Made by a program: the position numbers and the translations under genes. The notes below the pieces were generated by a model that saw nothing but the letters and a program-made list of their open reading frames with translations, did no database searches and had not been told where the DNA came from. 64,000 nt of DNA from Perkinsus marinus ATCC 50983 (Eukaryota; Perkinsozoa; Perkinsida; Perkinsidae). This document shows positions 48,401 to 59,879 of the stretch, piece after piece (within the stretch, counting starts at the first letter, position 1; each line of letters opens with the position of its first letter). The stretch lies in NCBI RefSeq assembly GCF_000006405.1, contig NW_003209596.1, positions 5,755 through 69,754 on the forward strand. The letters run 5' to 3'.

Positions 48401-49604
48401 CTAAAGGCTCAAAATCGATCAGCCGCCACCATTGTTACGGTTAGTTTACGGAAAAGCTCCGACTTAGCCTTGCAGTTGGGGCATACTGCAACAGAGACCT
48501 CATTCTCGAACTCCGCCACCAGGTCGTTCCAGGCTTGTATCTCACCTGAGCTACCTGAGAAGGCAACAAGCCGAACTCCCAACGTATACAGAGGATCTCA
48601 TAACTCACTTATGCCCCAGCTAGTGTTCTTCGCAACTAGTTTCTCGAGGTTATCATTAACCTCATTATGGGCTAGGCCCAGCTGTTTGACCAAAGCTTTG
48701 ACCCTGTTCTGTTCCTCACCATGCCCCATGATGTACGGTACGTAAGACGATGAGCCATCCTCATAACCTACAGCATGAACCTCAGACTGGCAGGCCCCTC
48801 AAGTAGTGCCCTACTAGCATGCTCAACGAATGCCTCTCGGCTGTCCGCATTGGGATCTGAGGTCATATCCCTCTCCATCGCCGATCTAAGGGAACTTATG
48901 ATCAAACACGAGTCTACCACACTTTACTTAGTTTTCTCGTCGCAAGGCTCCATGACAACATCATGAGACTCGGGTTCAAGACCAGCAAGGATGAGCTTGA
49001 ATCGATCGCAATATCTGTCAGGACCAAATACGCGGCTAAAAGGTGACACTAGCGCTCTCACCTCTGAGTTACAGCCTCGCGGACACGGAAGTGATTGCAA
49101 GAAGTGCACATTCTACGCAACACATTGTACCTAGACAACACCGATGGTAGAGCGGAGGGCCTAAGGGGAGGCATGTGCGCGTATTACAATGTTCGTATGA
49201 GGAACGGATTGTACACATCAGTAGCGAGCTTAATGTGACCTAAATGACCAGGACAGTCGTGGACCTGAGAACAGAGAGGTAGGGCTGAGGGTCCCGCAAG
49301 GCAGTGGTGGCTACCCCCAGGCCACAGGTTTTGCACAGATCGCCAATATGGAGGGGTCCCAATGCGGGGTCGTATCTAAATAGTTGCGTTACCCGAACAA
49401 CCCTGAGATTCCTCGCTGGTATTACAAACCGTCGGGCAAGGGGGCACCCGCCAGGTTGCCGAAAGCAGCAACCTCTGTGATTTCCTTAACAGATATATCC
49501 TGAATCTCCTTCGGGGACATGTACCTGCCACGACGAACCCGGTACACCCTCGGCAGCTCCTTGCCGGCTATCCTCAGTCTAATATGCATCGCTTCTCTCA
49601 GCAT
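42445..49604 (-). CDS. RPA1: RNA polymerase I largest subunit (RPA190/A190)
   Basis: The catalytic subunit of RNA polymerase I, which makes pre-rRNA in the nucleolus. ATG 49604 leads to [20 protein letters not shown], the Pol I N-terminus. Zinc-binding CKTCGL and [17 protein letters not shown] and [11 protein letters not shown] follow. The middle has [37 protein letters not shown] and [20 protein letters not shown]. The active-site [15 protein letters not shown] and [14 protein letters not shown] come next; the latter block, with [18 protein letters not shown] after a spliced junction, is Pol I-like rather than Pol II. An acidic Asp/Glu-rich insert lies near 43667-43860, and the C-terminal GTGCFDL near 42650. 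More than 20 introns. There is no CTD heptad repeat, which fits Pol I. Confidence 0.92.
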
Positions 49605-50050
49605 ACCACACCTTGGCCTCCCTAAACCCCCTACCCCGTATACTACATGAACTGTACATCGTGTATCGAGCATCCCGGACGGATCTGCTCCTCGGATGCC
49701 GCTGACATTGTGGAGAGCTACCACGAGGAACTGAGTGGGAAGATAACTCCCAGACTACACTACGAATCACAGTTAACGAGAGAGATGAAGTGATGATAGC
49801 GCCCATGAGCAAACTCTGTAACACAAAAGTCACTGGGACTTGTACCTGGAGTCTTAGACTGTTTTAGCGCGTGTAAAAACGCACAGAAAACGGGATTTAT
49901 TTTCCACATTCAATCGTTGGCTCGAATACATCGAAACGGCCATGATCGATGCTCTATGGATAGTGTATAATAGTATGGCCTCTGTCATTGCACTTGATCG
50001 GCTACTCTGCGATCTCACGCCATTTCCAGCCATTTCCTCTTCCTGGTCTT
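49605..50050. promoter_or_regulatory. divergent spacer between RNA polymerase I subunit and glutaryl-CoA dehydrogenase genes
   Basis: The 446-bp spacer separates two start codons on opposite strands. It should contain both promoters. A minus-strand frame extends upstream of the chosen RPA1 start to 49833, so a slightly earlier start is possible. Confidence 0.4.
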
Positions 50051-51879
50051 ATGCTAACACACGTAGTCTCTCGAGGTCGGGCTCTTTCTAGAGGCTTCTG
50101 TACAGCCGCTGCGGCAGCCAAAGTCAAGCAAGGCGGGGATCCATTCAAGTAAGACGCTACCATAGACATGCTCCTTTGAAATCAACTGAGGTGGTAATAG
50201 GTGGGACCATGACACACACTGGAGGGACATGTTCATGTTGGAGGATATGCTCACTGAGGAGGAGAGGCTCATTCGGTAGGACCATCACGAGGAGGAGGCC
50301 CTCATTCTACCATCACCGTCAGGGACTCCGCCCGCGCTTTTGCTGATGCCGTCCTAATGCCGACCGTGCTCGACGGCTTCCGCAATGAGACCTTCAATAA
50401 GGAAGTCTTCCTGGAGTTCGGGAAGAACGGTTTGCTAGGGCCCTTCATAGAGGGTTACGGCTGTGCCGGTAGCGTAGGGTCTACTCGTCGGGGTATAGGC
50501 CCGAGTTCTCTATCCCAGGTGCCAGCTCTGTGGCGTACGGCCTCATAGCTCGAGAGGTCGAGAGAGTAGACTCAGCCTTCCGCTCGGCGTTCTCGGTGCA
50601 GTCCAGTTTAGTAATGCACCCCATAAACATATTCGGCAGTGAGGAGCAGAAATCCCGATGGCTACCAGAGCTAGCCAAAGGTAGGTCATTTCATATGGCA
50701 TCATATACAAGGCGCCGATGTAGGGACCAAGATCGGTTGCTTTGGCCTCACTGAGCCCAATCATGGGTCGGACCCCAGTGGGATGGAGACTACTGCCAAG
50801 AAGGTCGACGGTGGTTGGAAGCTTCATGGGTCCAAAAACTGGATCACCAATTCTCCCATAGCTGACGTCTGTGTAGTCTGGGCTAAGTGTGACACTGACG
50901 GCCAGGTAGGCTACATCAAGGCATCATAGCGGTGATGCTGGCATTATACAGGTTAGAGGTTTCTTGGTTGAGACCGAATGGAAGGGGGTGTCCTGCCCTA
51001 AGATCCTCGGAAAGTTCTCCTTACGAGCGTCTCCTACTGGTAGTTCGTATTAGCACCAGGATTCGGTGAAGTTATAGATGTAGGCATGATTCTAATGGAC
51101 GATGTATTCGTACCAGAAGAGTCCCTCCTACCCGGTGTAGTGGGGATGAAAGGTCCCTTTGCTTGCCTCAACTCAGCCCGTCTCGGTAATATGATGTATT
51201 TTACTTGAGCGCAGCGCAGTGTGTTAGGGATTGCCTGGGGAGTTATTGGAGCTGCCGAGTACTGTATGGAAACTGCTAGAGGATATACGATGGATAGGAA
51301 ACAATTCGGCCGACCATTGGCAGCTAATCAGGTCATACTCAAGTGCTTTACTCAGTATCACCTATCTCGATTCACCCTCCCCCTCATGGGCCTTCAGTCT
51401 TCTCAGTACTGAAATCTTCGTGTATTGTATCATCAGTGGTGGCAAGTTATTCTGTCTTAGCTGATACAGAAGAAGTTGGCTGACCAGCTGACCGAGATCC
51501 ATTCTATGACTCTTATGGCCCATCGAGCCACTCAGCTTAAAGACGAGTATAAGGTACGCTTTGGACAGCGGTACAAGAGGCCACTGCGCTGCTCTGTTAG
51601 TTGCATAGTAACGTCATATCGATGTGTAAGCGGAATAACTGCGGGAAGGCTCTCGCGATCGCTCGGGAAGCTCGGGACATGCTGGGTGGCAATGGGATCG
51701 TTGATGAGTAGCAAACGGGCGGTCGAGGTATAATCGAGAATCCTTTGCTGTGCATTGTAAGGTACGGTATCATAAGGCACGTGATGAACTTGGAAGCTGT
51801 GAACACATACGAGGGGACACATGACATTCATGCCTTAATTCTTGGACGTGCGGTCACAGGGCTATCGGCCTTCAAGTAG
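50051..51879 (+). CDS. GCDH: glutaryl-CoA dehydrogenase, mitochondrial
   Basis: An FAD-dependent acyl-CoA dehydrogenase that converts glutaryl-CoA to crotonyl-CoA in lysine and tryptophan degradation. The N-terminus [20 protein letters not shown] is Arg/Ser/Ala-rich without acidic residues, a mitochondrial targeting signal. Family blocks: [127 protein letters not shown] and [14 protein letters not shown]. The C-terminal [20 protein letters not shown] contains the catalytic Glu (TYEG). It ends AVTGLSAFK. Length and order match the family. Many introns, including one inside the NGIVDE region. Confidence 0.92.
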
Positions 51880-52118
51880 CAGCATTCTTGTTGGAAATGG
51901 GTGGTGTCACTTTTTCAATGATTCGGCCATTACCTATTCACATGGTTGGATCCATCAGAGCTCCTAGTTTTCCTATTTTTTGTAGAGATGGTAGAAGTTT
52001 TTTATGATTTACCAGTAGTTGTGTTCGAGTGGCGTCACGACGAAGTTCGCAAGATTCTATCATCCACGTGGGAGTATCTGTGTGATCATTTTCAGTTCTG
52101 CTTTGTCTACTTACTATC

Positions 52119-52780
52119 ATGTCAGCAGCTCATTCAACTCCGTTACAGAATCAGTACCAGAATACGGTCACGGAGATACAGGACGTGGAGGATCGTAATA
52201 CAGGGTCTTCGAGGTTATACTGACTATTGTGAGTATTGGGTTTAGGCTTGCAGAAGCTGTATGGTAAAGTGCGCACACTCACGGCACAGAAGAGCGAGAA
52301 TGAGCAAGTCAAGAAGGTAGTGCCATGGCCGTAGCGCGGCAAGGTATGGTCTTGATAGTAGACATGCATTGTTATCGTTCAGGAGTTCGATGTCCTTGAA
52401 GACGATGGTGTGATATGGAAGCTCGTCGGCCCAATAATGGTAGGGGCTCTTGATGATGCCGTTGTTGGCTAGAAGGCTGTACTAGGTACGACAGGATAGG
52501 GATGAAGCCGTGTCCAACGTAGAGAAACGTTTGGAGTTCATCACCTCTGATTTGTAATATTCTCACAGTAGCTCCATAGTGCAGGTAAGGTTACTCAGGG
52601 ATAAGAGTAACGAGACTGTCAAGGAGCTCGAAGAGAAACTACAGAAGAAGTCCGATGAGGTAAGACGTGCTAGAGGAGAACAACCTTTCCCCACTCTCGT
52701 TTCAGCTGGAGGAACTCCAGCAGAAGTTCACAGCTATGCAACAAGGGCAGAGTGCTGGACCTCAAGCCGCAATCAACTAG
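52119..52780 (+). CDS. PFDN6: prefoldin subunit 6
   Basis: A beta-type subunit of the prefoldin co-chaperone, which delivers nascent actin and tubulin to CCT. ATG 52119 opens MSAAHSTPLQNQYQNTVTEI. After splicing the product reads KLYGKVRTLTAQKSENEQVK, then the hairpin EFDVLEDDGVIWKLVGPIM, equivalent to the LLDxxxxVYKLxGPVLV motif. VSNVEKRLEFITSDL and RDKSNETVKELEEKLQKKSD follow, then a Gln-rich C-terminus (FTAMQQGQSAGPQAAIN). The two coiled-coil arms flank the hairpin as in PFD6. The next gene, ALG5, starts 47 bp downstream on the same strand. Confidence 0.85.
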
Positions 52781-52826
52781 TGTGTGTGACTATTCGGTGC
52801 TTGAGTCGTATTGGGTTAGAGCTGCC

Positions 52827-54429
52827 ATGCTTCCCTTGGGTGTTGTTTGTTCAGTATTGTTTTCCATGCTGCCAGTAGTAGATGCCTTCCTGGCCCCAGA
52901 GGTGCTTTTGGTAGCAGGTGTGGTCGTTGCCTTAGTGCTCCTATTCTATCCGTATATCGTGTGGAGGAAGGAGGCCGCGGCGCTCGAAGGGGTTCAATCA
53001 CCGTAATAATCCATACCACTCTTTTATCACATCTCAGGGACGGACTATCTCAGGGTCGCTCGAATATCTTGGTCTGGCAGCAGTCCCCAGAATGCCATCA
53101 ACCAGATTTATACAGCGGCATCGGTGGACCTGAGCTTGGTAGGACTCTATTTATCTATCACCCCACGAGGAAGTATCCATCGCCACTATCAGGTTGTGCC
53201 AGCATATAATGAAGCAGAGAGGCTGCCTCTCATGTACAAGGAAACGATAGCGGTAAGGGACTATACTGAGGGATGGCTCTTGGGCATGTTTCTTATTAGT
53301 ACCTTCGTAGACGACTCGATAAGGAACCATCGATGACCTTTGAGGCAAGGTTGGCCTAAGGTTGAGTTCCTGTTGTGGAATGACCATGTAGATAATAATA
53401 GTCAATGATGGCTCTCGGGATGCAACAGAAGCTGTGGCCCTCCGTCTGGCACGTGATAACGTCTTTCCGAATATCGATACCCGCGTAGTGGGGCTGGCTA
53501 GGAACATGGGAAAGGGAGCGGCTGTAGGTATGGGGGTATACAGGAGTTATTAGTGACGAGGGTCACACAGGTCCGTTATGGAGTGAGATGCTCTCGTGGA
53601 CGACGTATACTCATGGTAGATGCAGACGGCGCTACTAGAATTGACGATCTCGCTCGCCTTGAGGAAGTCATGAATAAAGATTCAGGCATTGCTGCGGTGG
53701 GGGTTGGAGCCGACCACCAGTGCGGCTCTGTCATGGTGCTGTCCTCCTCAGACCTTTGGTTCGAGAGATCACCTCAGAGATACTGATGCTGTAGCGAAGC
53801 GAAGCCCTATTCGAAATGTGAGTAATCCTGTTACACACCAGCAACATGGTCGTCTGCCCCGACTGGACTCTCTTTGGCAGTAGTAATATGGTATTCAGGT
53901 TCTTATGGCAGGTTTCCACTTGATTGTATGGCTTATGGTTGGTAAGGCTAGGGCATGTTGGTCTATCCTCTCATACTCACATATCTAGGTACATCCATTA
54001 GAGACACCCAATGTGGCTTCAAGCTCTTCACGAGAGATGCCGCTCGGGATATATTCAGCAGCCTTCATCTCAATCGGTAAACTCCTCAGCACCCTCTGAG
54101 TTGTCATTGGTGGTTTTCTGTCCAGATGGGCCTTCGACATCGAAATCGTGCTTCTAGCGCGCTTCATGAGGCTCCGCATTGTCGAGGTACCGCCTTCCTA
54201 GATATTGCTGTAAAATCCCTCGTATCAGGTTCCTGTGAATTGGACTGAAATACCCGGTTCGAAGCTCCATGTGATCACAGCCAGCCTGCAGATGCTACGT
54301 GACATTGCTAGCGTGAGTTTGCTCTGCTCTCATCTCTCCATTATTCGTCGAGATCAGGTCCGAGTTTTCTATGGTGTTGGATTGTGGGATGTGGAACCAC
54401 CCAGCCCCTGTCGAGAGGGTACGTTGTAA
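52827..54429 (+). CDS. ALG5: dolichyl-phosphate beta-glucosyltransferase (ALG5)
   Basis: A GT2 enzyme of the ER membrane that makes dolichyl-phosphate glucose for N-glycan precursor assembly. ATG 52827 gives an N-terminal membrane anchor with two hydrophobic stretches (FSMLPVVDAFL, VLLVAGVVVALVLLFYPYIV). The catalytic domain shows LSLVVPAYNEAERLPLMYKE, VLVVNDGSRDATEAVALRLA, VVGLARNMGKGAAV, the DXD-type RILMVDADGATRIDDLARLE, and IRDTQCGFKLFTRDAARDIF. It continues with SSLHLNRWAFDIEIVLLARF and VPVNWTEIPGSKLHVITASL, ending VRVFYGVGLWDVE plus a short tail. About eight introns. One junction between the anchor and the catalytic domain was not resolved. The match to ALG5 is close throughout. Confidence 0.9.
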
Positions 54430-54499
54430 AGACGTTACTTTACTCTGCTTGCAGTTGACTCTTATTTTTAGTTCCAACGCCCGGGAGGAAGAAAACGAG

Positions 54500-54796
54500 A
54501 TGAGTGATCTTGTTCAAGCTTGGAAGTACTCCAGGTTGTTCATTGTCGTTTTTCATAACGCCATACTTCGTTCATTTGTTGAGCTGAGTTATCGAATGCT
54601 TATGACCTACTGGGGGCTTTCCATGGGCGATGAGAAGGCGGGATGGGATAAAGACAGATTGAGAGGTGTCTTTGATACAGTGCTTGGGATACGCTCACCA
54701 TCTCTTGCACTATGTCTAGAGCCACTGATGTCGCAGTCATCAGCCAGCACTACTTCCGCATATGGCGTTCCTCGACGCGCAGAAAAGCTGCTGTAG
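54500..54796 (+). CDS. small unidentified protein
   Basis: An uninterrupted 98-codon frame from ATG 54500, starting 70 bp after ALG5. It reads MSDLVQAWKYSRLFIVVFHN with a moderately hydrophobic stretch (LFIVVFHNAILRSFVELSY), then charged residues and a Ser/Ala-rich end. No domain recognised. It could be a real small protein or a chance frame; the lack of any intron junction and of a family match keeps confidence low. Confidence 0.3.
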   Translation: MSDLVQAWKYSRLFIVVFHNAILRSFVELSYRMLMTYWGLSMGDEKAGWDKDRLRGVFDTVLGIRSPSLALCLEPLMSQSSASTTSAYGVPRRAEKLL

Positions 54797-55191
54797 ACTG
54801 AGCGCATAAGCAACCGCATGTACAGCTTTGGAGCGTGTAACCTGTAGTTTCATCCCCATCACTGCGGCGTTCGCGTTCGGGGGTTGTGTGCAATAACGTG
54901 CTCATAGCACGGTGCTATTAGCACCTCGACTAACACGCAACCTCCCGAACGATCGAATTGCCAGAAAATATACAAGTGACTCAGCCATTGTTAATGTTGG
55001 AGTCGTTGATTCCCGAGGAATCAACGAGTTGTCATTCTCTTTGATCATGGACTCGAGGTCTCTATGAAATCAGACGCTCCCTTTGGAGCATGAGTCAACC
55101 GAATCCTTAATCTGCTAATTCGATATCCTCATTGGAACCCGAGCGCCCAACTAATATCCGCACTCGTTTAATTCAAGTGCTCAGTCGCAGA

Positions 55192-55254
55192 CATATCGGC
55201 CCTACCTTATGGCATATCGGCCCCATTAACAGGCATACTGGCCCCACCTAGACT
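55192..55254. repeat. three tandem imperfect 21-bp units
   Basis: Units at 55192, 55213 and 55234 share the core CATATCGGCCC (third unit CATACTGGCCC). Confidence 0.75.
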
Positions 55255-55441
55255 GTATGCGTGTGGGGGAGGCGATGCGAAGTCAGAGGTGCCCCGATTC
55301 CCAATAACTGCGTTCACTCAACTCCATAATAGTAAGAAAACTCCGGGGGGATAGTAGTGGTTGAGCAGTTCTTAGCTAGGCATCGTGGCTCTCCACAACC
55401 AATCATAGAGTCCCGCTCCTCCCCTCGATTCGGAGGGGTCG

Positions 55442-55486
55442 AAACAATCGCTGATATAACTTTGAGCAAAACAATCGCTGATATAA
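55442..55486. repeat. two direct copies of a 19-bp sequence
   Basis: AAACAATCGCTGATATAAC occurs at 55442-55460 and again at 55468-55486, a 26-bp period. It lies just downstream of the stop codon of the minus-strand gene that ends at 55499. Confidence 0.85.
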
Positions 55487-55498
55487 CCTCTCAACCAA

Positions 55499-56738
55499 TC
55501 AGAAGTCACTTTCCTCGCTATCGTAATCAGAACCGTACAGTTCACGCTCCTCTTCTTCTATGTATTCCATGTGGAATCCATGATCCTCATGACGAGTGTA
55601 CCTCACATAGTGGCGAAGCTTCATGACAGAGTATCCTGCGCAATAAGTAACTCTGTTTCCTCGCACTGCTTCTCGTCTCCCACGGATAGCGATGTGGGCC
55701 GTCCAATCATCACTAATAGTCAGGGAATGTATGTCCTCGTACCCAAAACACTCGTACTCACAGTGGGGGAGAAGTTCCATATTGCAATGGCTCTCAGGCG
55801 GAGCAACAACGGCATCTTTGTATATATCGTAAACGAAGAACATCTCATCACGTTGGCCACCGAATGAGCCAGCACAGACTTTTCCATTGGTGAAAGGTAC
55901 AAAGCGGCAAGCAATGGCCTTGTGCTCCGGAGCTTCCTTCACAATACCCATACCTCTCCTCCAAAGACAGAGCTCCCCGTTTGGAGTTACCCTTAGTATA
56001 AAGAACGTGAGTCGGACGGCCCTTCTCCAGAATAGCATCTTGGAACACAGGGTCAGGGATGATGAAGCCGGGGTCCCATTCGTCTTCATCATCCCAGATG
56101 ATCAGGCGATCAAGATCGCGAGAGAGCCGGAGGACCTTCTTGAATTCACGGCTCTTGGGACTGAGCATGTATAGCCAATCAGTCTCCATGCCAACAAGGA
56201 AGAGGCAGTCCTTAACTGGTTTCAGTTGACGGCATTGTTCCGGAAGCTCCATGATCGCTGGGGCGGATGGCCCTCGTAGGACAGGTCTTCTGAGAAGGTG
56301 AATAGGGTCATCCATAAGAGTGTAATAGAGCTGCCCATTGACCAGACAACCATGCTGCAATACACCTTCAAGGTGACAGACTACCTCGGGAGATTTCTGA
56401 CTCGCATCGTTCATTGGTATCTGGCGAGCAGGGTCGATCCCAAACCCACCCAACAGCGGATGCGGACCCACTTGCGGGCCGCCTTGCAAAGAAGCAACGA
56501 CAACAGTACTTGGGCCGATCATGCCTAGCATCTCAGTGGGTTCGACCGAGTCAATCAAGTCAAACTCGAGGGGGGCGAAAGCATCAGGGAGTCGTGTACC
56601 TTTGATGTGAGTGCAACCATTAGGGTAAGTCGGAGGAAGATAGTTCCATATAGGGTCCACCAAGTCATCACACATGTCGCCGAGCAGACCATGCAGAGCA
56701 TCAAGTCTTGCAGCTGCTAGAGCCGGCGCCGTGGCCAT
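55499..56738 (-). CDS. unidentified ~400-residue protein
   Basis: ATG 56738 opens MATAPALAAARLDALHGLLG. One 37-nt GT-AG intron, right after THVLYTK, restores a single frame and joins the two long open segments. The product is globular-looking: DGLLG-type helix, LPPTYPNGCTHIKGTRLPDA, GCLVNGQLYYTLMDD, CLFLVGMETDWLYMLSPKSR, ACRFVPFTNGKVCAGSFGG and MFFVYDIYKD. A basic region follows, and it ends in an acidic tail (YIEEEERELYGSDYDSEESD). Repeated short strand motifs such as CLVNGQLYYT and GKVCAGSFGG are reminiscent of a beta-propeller, but no consensus repeat could be counted. Function unknown. Confidence 0.7.
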
Positions 56739-56850
56739 TTGAAGTATTAAAATAAACCAAAACTTACTCAGTAGAAGGTACACCGACGATCATTCCTGAA
56801 GATTAGCAGTGCGTAACACACTGTGTGTTGAGTCCGATGATCACTTTCCG

Positions 56851-57183
56851 TCATCTTGGGTCACCATCTTGGGAGGTCATAGGGTTATCGTTTGCAGCCT
56901 GGATGAATACTATACAACCGATAAAAGCCAAAGAAAAGGTACAAGGATATCGATATGAATACTCTCTACCATCACACTGGAGAATCGAGGGTAGTCTAGG
57001 TGGAAATCGGAACCTCATATAGATGGATTCTGAGAAAGCTTCCGAAAGCACAGTCACCGCAGAAGGCACAGGTGACGATAGCAATTTATTGACTGTTACG
57101 AAATCTAACTCGGAATCAGAGAAGCAAGCAGAAGGCCACCCTACATAAGATGGGGTTTCGGAAGGCGCTCGGACGTTCACCAT
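56851..57183 (-). CDS. possible small membrane protein
   Basis: An uninterrupted 110-codon frame from ATG 57183. It has one hydrophobic stretch near the C-terminus (CTFSLAFIGCIVFIQAA). The opposite strand also holds a short ATG-started frame over 57023-57148, so which strand is coding, if either, is unclear. No family recognised. Confidence 0.25.
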   Translation of the reverse strand: MVNVRAPSETPSYVGWPSACFSDSELDFVTVNKLLSSPVPSAVTVLSEAFSESIYMRFRFPPRLPSILQCDGREYSYRYPCTFSLAFIGCIVFIQAANDNPMTSQDGDPR

Positions 57184-57473
57184 CGCAAAGTATCCATAAA
57201 ACAGACTCTCAGTCCTTCGTGTACCACGTGTCGACCGACTTCATCACCTCAGTTTGCTTTACTAGCGGATAGCTAGAGTCCATGCGGCACAGTTTGAGAT
57301 CCCAGGCACTGCCTGAATTCCATCTGACTTCCGGAAATCATCCCACCTAACCTCTCGACCATTCAGTGTAAGTTACGCCTAGGTGCGTAGGTTTCACCGG
57401 TTTCGGGGCGTGCGCGAATGTCAGCGCATGATTCAAACTGGAAAAATTGAGACGCTTTTGATTTACGACGACC

Positions 57474-58942
57474 ATGGATAATCAAGCTGCTATGCAATTC
57501 GCTGAGGTGATAGCTAAGGAGATAGGCGTCCAAACAAAGTGGCTGAAGGAAATGGACCTCTCGGAAGCTAGGCCTATTCCACCATCGGAAACGTGAGGCC
57601 ACTGCTTCTCACTTTAGCATGTGGGATGAGTCTTAGATATAAGTCATGTTCGATAACAAAAGGGCCACCTCCAGCAGCCGTGGCAGCTGCCATTGGTAGT
57701 GACTGGGTAGACTCTATCGGCAAGGTAACATTCTTGGGCACCCTTTCTCGAGGGAGATGATTCTTTTCAGTCGGTCAAACCTATTCCGACGCTCGAGAAC
57801 TATCGAAAGGCCATCTTCAGTTTTGGCTTTGTTTACGCTCCTCATGAGGAGCTGGAATGCAAGGTGAGCGTGTCGGTTATATCAGTCCATCGTATGGGAC
57901 TTTCTGCTTCCTCTCCAGAACGACCCCCGTCCTGTTAAACCCAGTATATTCGGTACCAATGTCGAACGAAGATTTCCATTGCCACCAAAGTCGCTACAAA
58001 ACACCGAGGTGAGACAAGAAAAATCACCATTTCAAGATTGTCAGGTCATTTTCTCAGTACTATGGCATTACTCGAAAGTGCAAGGATGATTTCTACAGCA
58101 CTAGTGGTGCTTTCGATGCTGTCTTAGAGTAGGTGATGATGCTGGATAGTCATTGTTGTTCGCATGTATGCATTTACCACATTCCTTGTTCAATAAGGCT
58201 ACCTTATCTCGAGTTAGAATGGATGTAAGGTTGATTGACAGTTAATGATCCAATGAATGGAATTCCTCCTCCGCTACCTACAGCCAACAGGAGATGAGGC
58301 CGTCCAAGCTACTTCTGTTCGATTACGACGAGGCGGACGGAACTTGGCATTCACGGCGATCAGCTTTGTACGTGCATGGGGTATGGCTAGCAATGCTAGT
58401 ATTATCATTGTCTCAGACAGTGATGTCCCTGCTGGTGGTGATCCCATGCGTGCTCGGAATGGTGAGGGGGAGCCTTACTGCTCTATCCGCAGGCAATTTC
58501 TCAGTTCCATATTCGACGGCTCATGAATAGCTTGAAAGAGCGCGAAGCTCGGACTAAGGAAGGCAAGCGGGAAGCTGCTTTAAAGAAGCATGCTCTGAGG
58601 GTACATCAGAAAGTATCTTGAACGAATGTGAATGAGTGTTCAGGAATCGAAGAAGGAAGGTGGTGACGGCGAAGGACAGAGAGCAATGAACTTGAAGAAA
58701 GCTGTGCTGGACCTCCGTAGGTCATCTCAGTGGTACTGTCATGTTATGATTAGTTCATCCACTCAGTCACAAATCCGCTGCTAGTTGCTTGGTGGCGTGA
58801 GTTTACTAAGGTGCACCATGGAGAGGATGATGACGAAGAAGCTATCGCCGCGGAACTTTTCGATGAAAGTTGCTCAATTCCACTTGACATGGCGCATGTG
58901 ATGTCCAGTGATGTAGCACCCACAGGTGAGGTGCCTCCTTAG
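57474..58942 (+). CDS. unidentified multi-exon protein
   Basis: ATG 57474 opens MDNQAAMQFAEVIAKEIGVQ and continues TKWLKEMDLSEARPIPPSET to a GTGAGG donor. Later plus-strand segments, each bordered by GT-AG sites, read GPPPAAVAAAIGSDWVDSIG, PIPTLENYRKAIFSFGFVYA, NDPRPVKPSIFGTNVERRFP and YYGITRKCKDDFYSTSGAFD. They continue with SKLLLFDYDEADGTWHSRRS, NSLKEREARTKEGKREAALK and NPLLVAWWREFTKVHHGEDD. The last exon ends at 58942. The content is consistent with a hydrophilic regulatory protein having a Lys/Glu-rich coiled coil. Exon phases in the 58.1-58.6 kb part are uncertain. No domain recognised. Confidence 0.4.
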
Positions 58943-59040
58943 CTACTATTATAAAGCTGTACTGGTCCGCCATGCGTGTTCGCGGTTATCATTCAGTGAG
59001 AAAATAGTGGCGGGTTGTTACATGTTGGTCGTAGTCTATT

Positions 59041-59814
59041 ATGCCTTCCCTCACCATACCGATAGTTCACTCTAAATCTCCTTCTATGGATCATGTCGAT
59101 AGCAAGAGTGGCGAGCCTCAGGCATCTCCCGGAAAAAATGCCGTGGAGTTTGTGACTATCCCTGCAGGGAGTAACACTGACGATGTAACGTGAGTGATCT
59201 AGTTTTCTGAGTGTATCTTGGAGCTCCTCGACAGCATCACGGTGTTATGGTGTAAACATTCCGATGAGCGAAGGACGCTTGCGCACGAAGTCGCGGAATG
59301 AAGGAGGAAGAGAGGGAAGACTAGCGACTTCACCAATAAGGTCAGTCGGCTCGCAGAGGTTTAACAGCAGCTTTTCAGTGGGAATTGGTCAATGTTCACA
59401 TCAGGCAGAATACCTCTATTACTACTAGGGGGTAGAAGACAAGAATTTGTGGAGACTCACACTGCCGTGAGCAGGCATGCAAACAAGGCGACGAGAGCTG
59501 AAGTAATCTTGTAAGTGATTGTGCGAGTGTGGAAAGAACTTAAATAAATCGCCAAACTGGACAATGATTACGGCGATAAGCTTGCGGCTTGGGAAGCATG
59601 ACATCTCTAGTTAAAACTACGACATTAGTGACATCCTTCCAGAGTTGCATCGTGAAGTAGAGCGCTCGAATGATGGAGAGCTGCATTACGGTAACTCTCG
59701 AGGGAAGATTTTAATCGGGTGAAATTCGTGAGTACACTCGGAAGATCAGCCTACTTGTATAAGAGTAAGGGAGCTCGCGAAGCAAAGCCTGTCGTCTCTG
59801 TGGAGAAGAGCTAG
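59041..59814 (+). CDS. unidentified multi-exon protein
   Basis: ATG 59041 opens MPSLTIPIVHSKSPSMDHVD followed by SGEPQASPGKNAVEFVTIPA. Further segments with splice-like borders read MSEGRLRTKSRNEGGREGRL, VEDKNLWRLTLP, DILPELHREVERSNDGELHY and RVKFVSTLGRSAYLYKSKGA, ending REAKPVVSVEKS at 59814. Ser/Lys/Glu-rich and probably largely disordered. Its arrangement after the preceding plus-strand gene leaves only ~100 bp between them. No family recognised. Confidence 0.35.
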
Positions 59815-59879
59815 GCCCGATCTGAGTGGTTTGATGTTCTCATGAGTATGACAATGGTGGTTGTTCTACAGAGTTCGAT

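Larger units (their letters stand above)
54797..55498. other. intergenic region with short direct repeats
   Basis: No gene supported. It contains three imperfect 21-bp units beginning CATAYYGGCCC at 55192, 55213 and 55234, and two copies of AAACAATCGCTGATATAAC at 55442-55460 and 55468-55486. Confidence 0.5.

Noticed and set aside
56298-56605. Plus-strand frames of 63-76 codons
   Set aside because: They are antisense shadows of the long minus-strand gene at 55499-56738.
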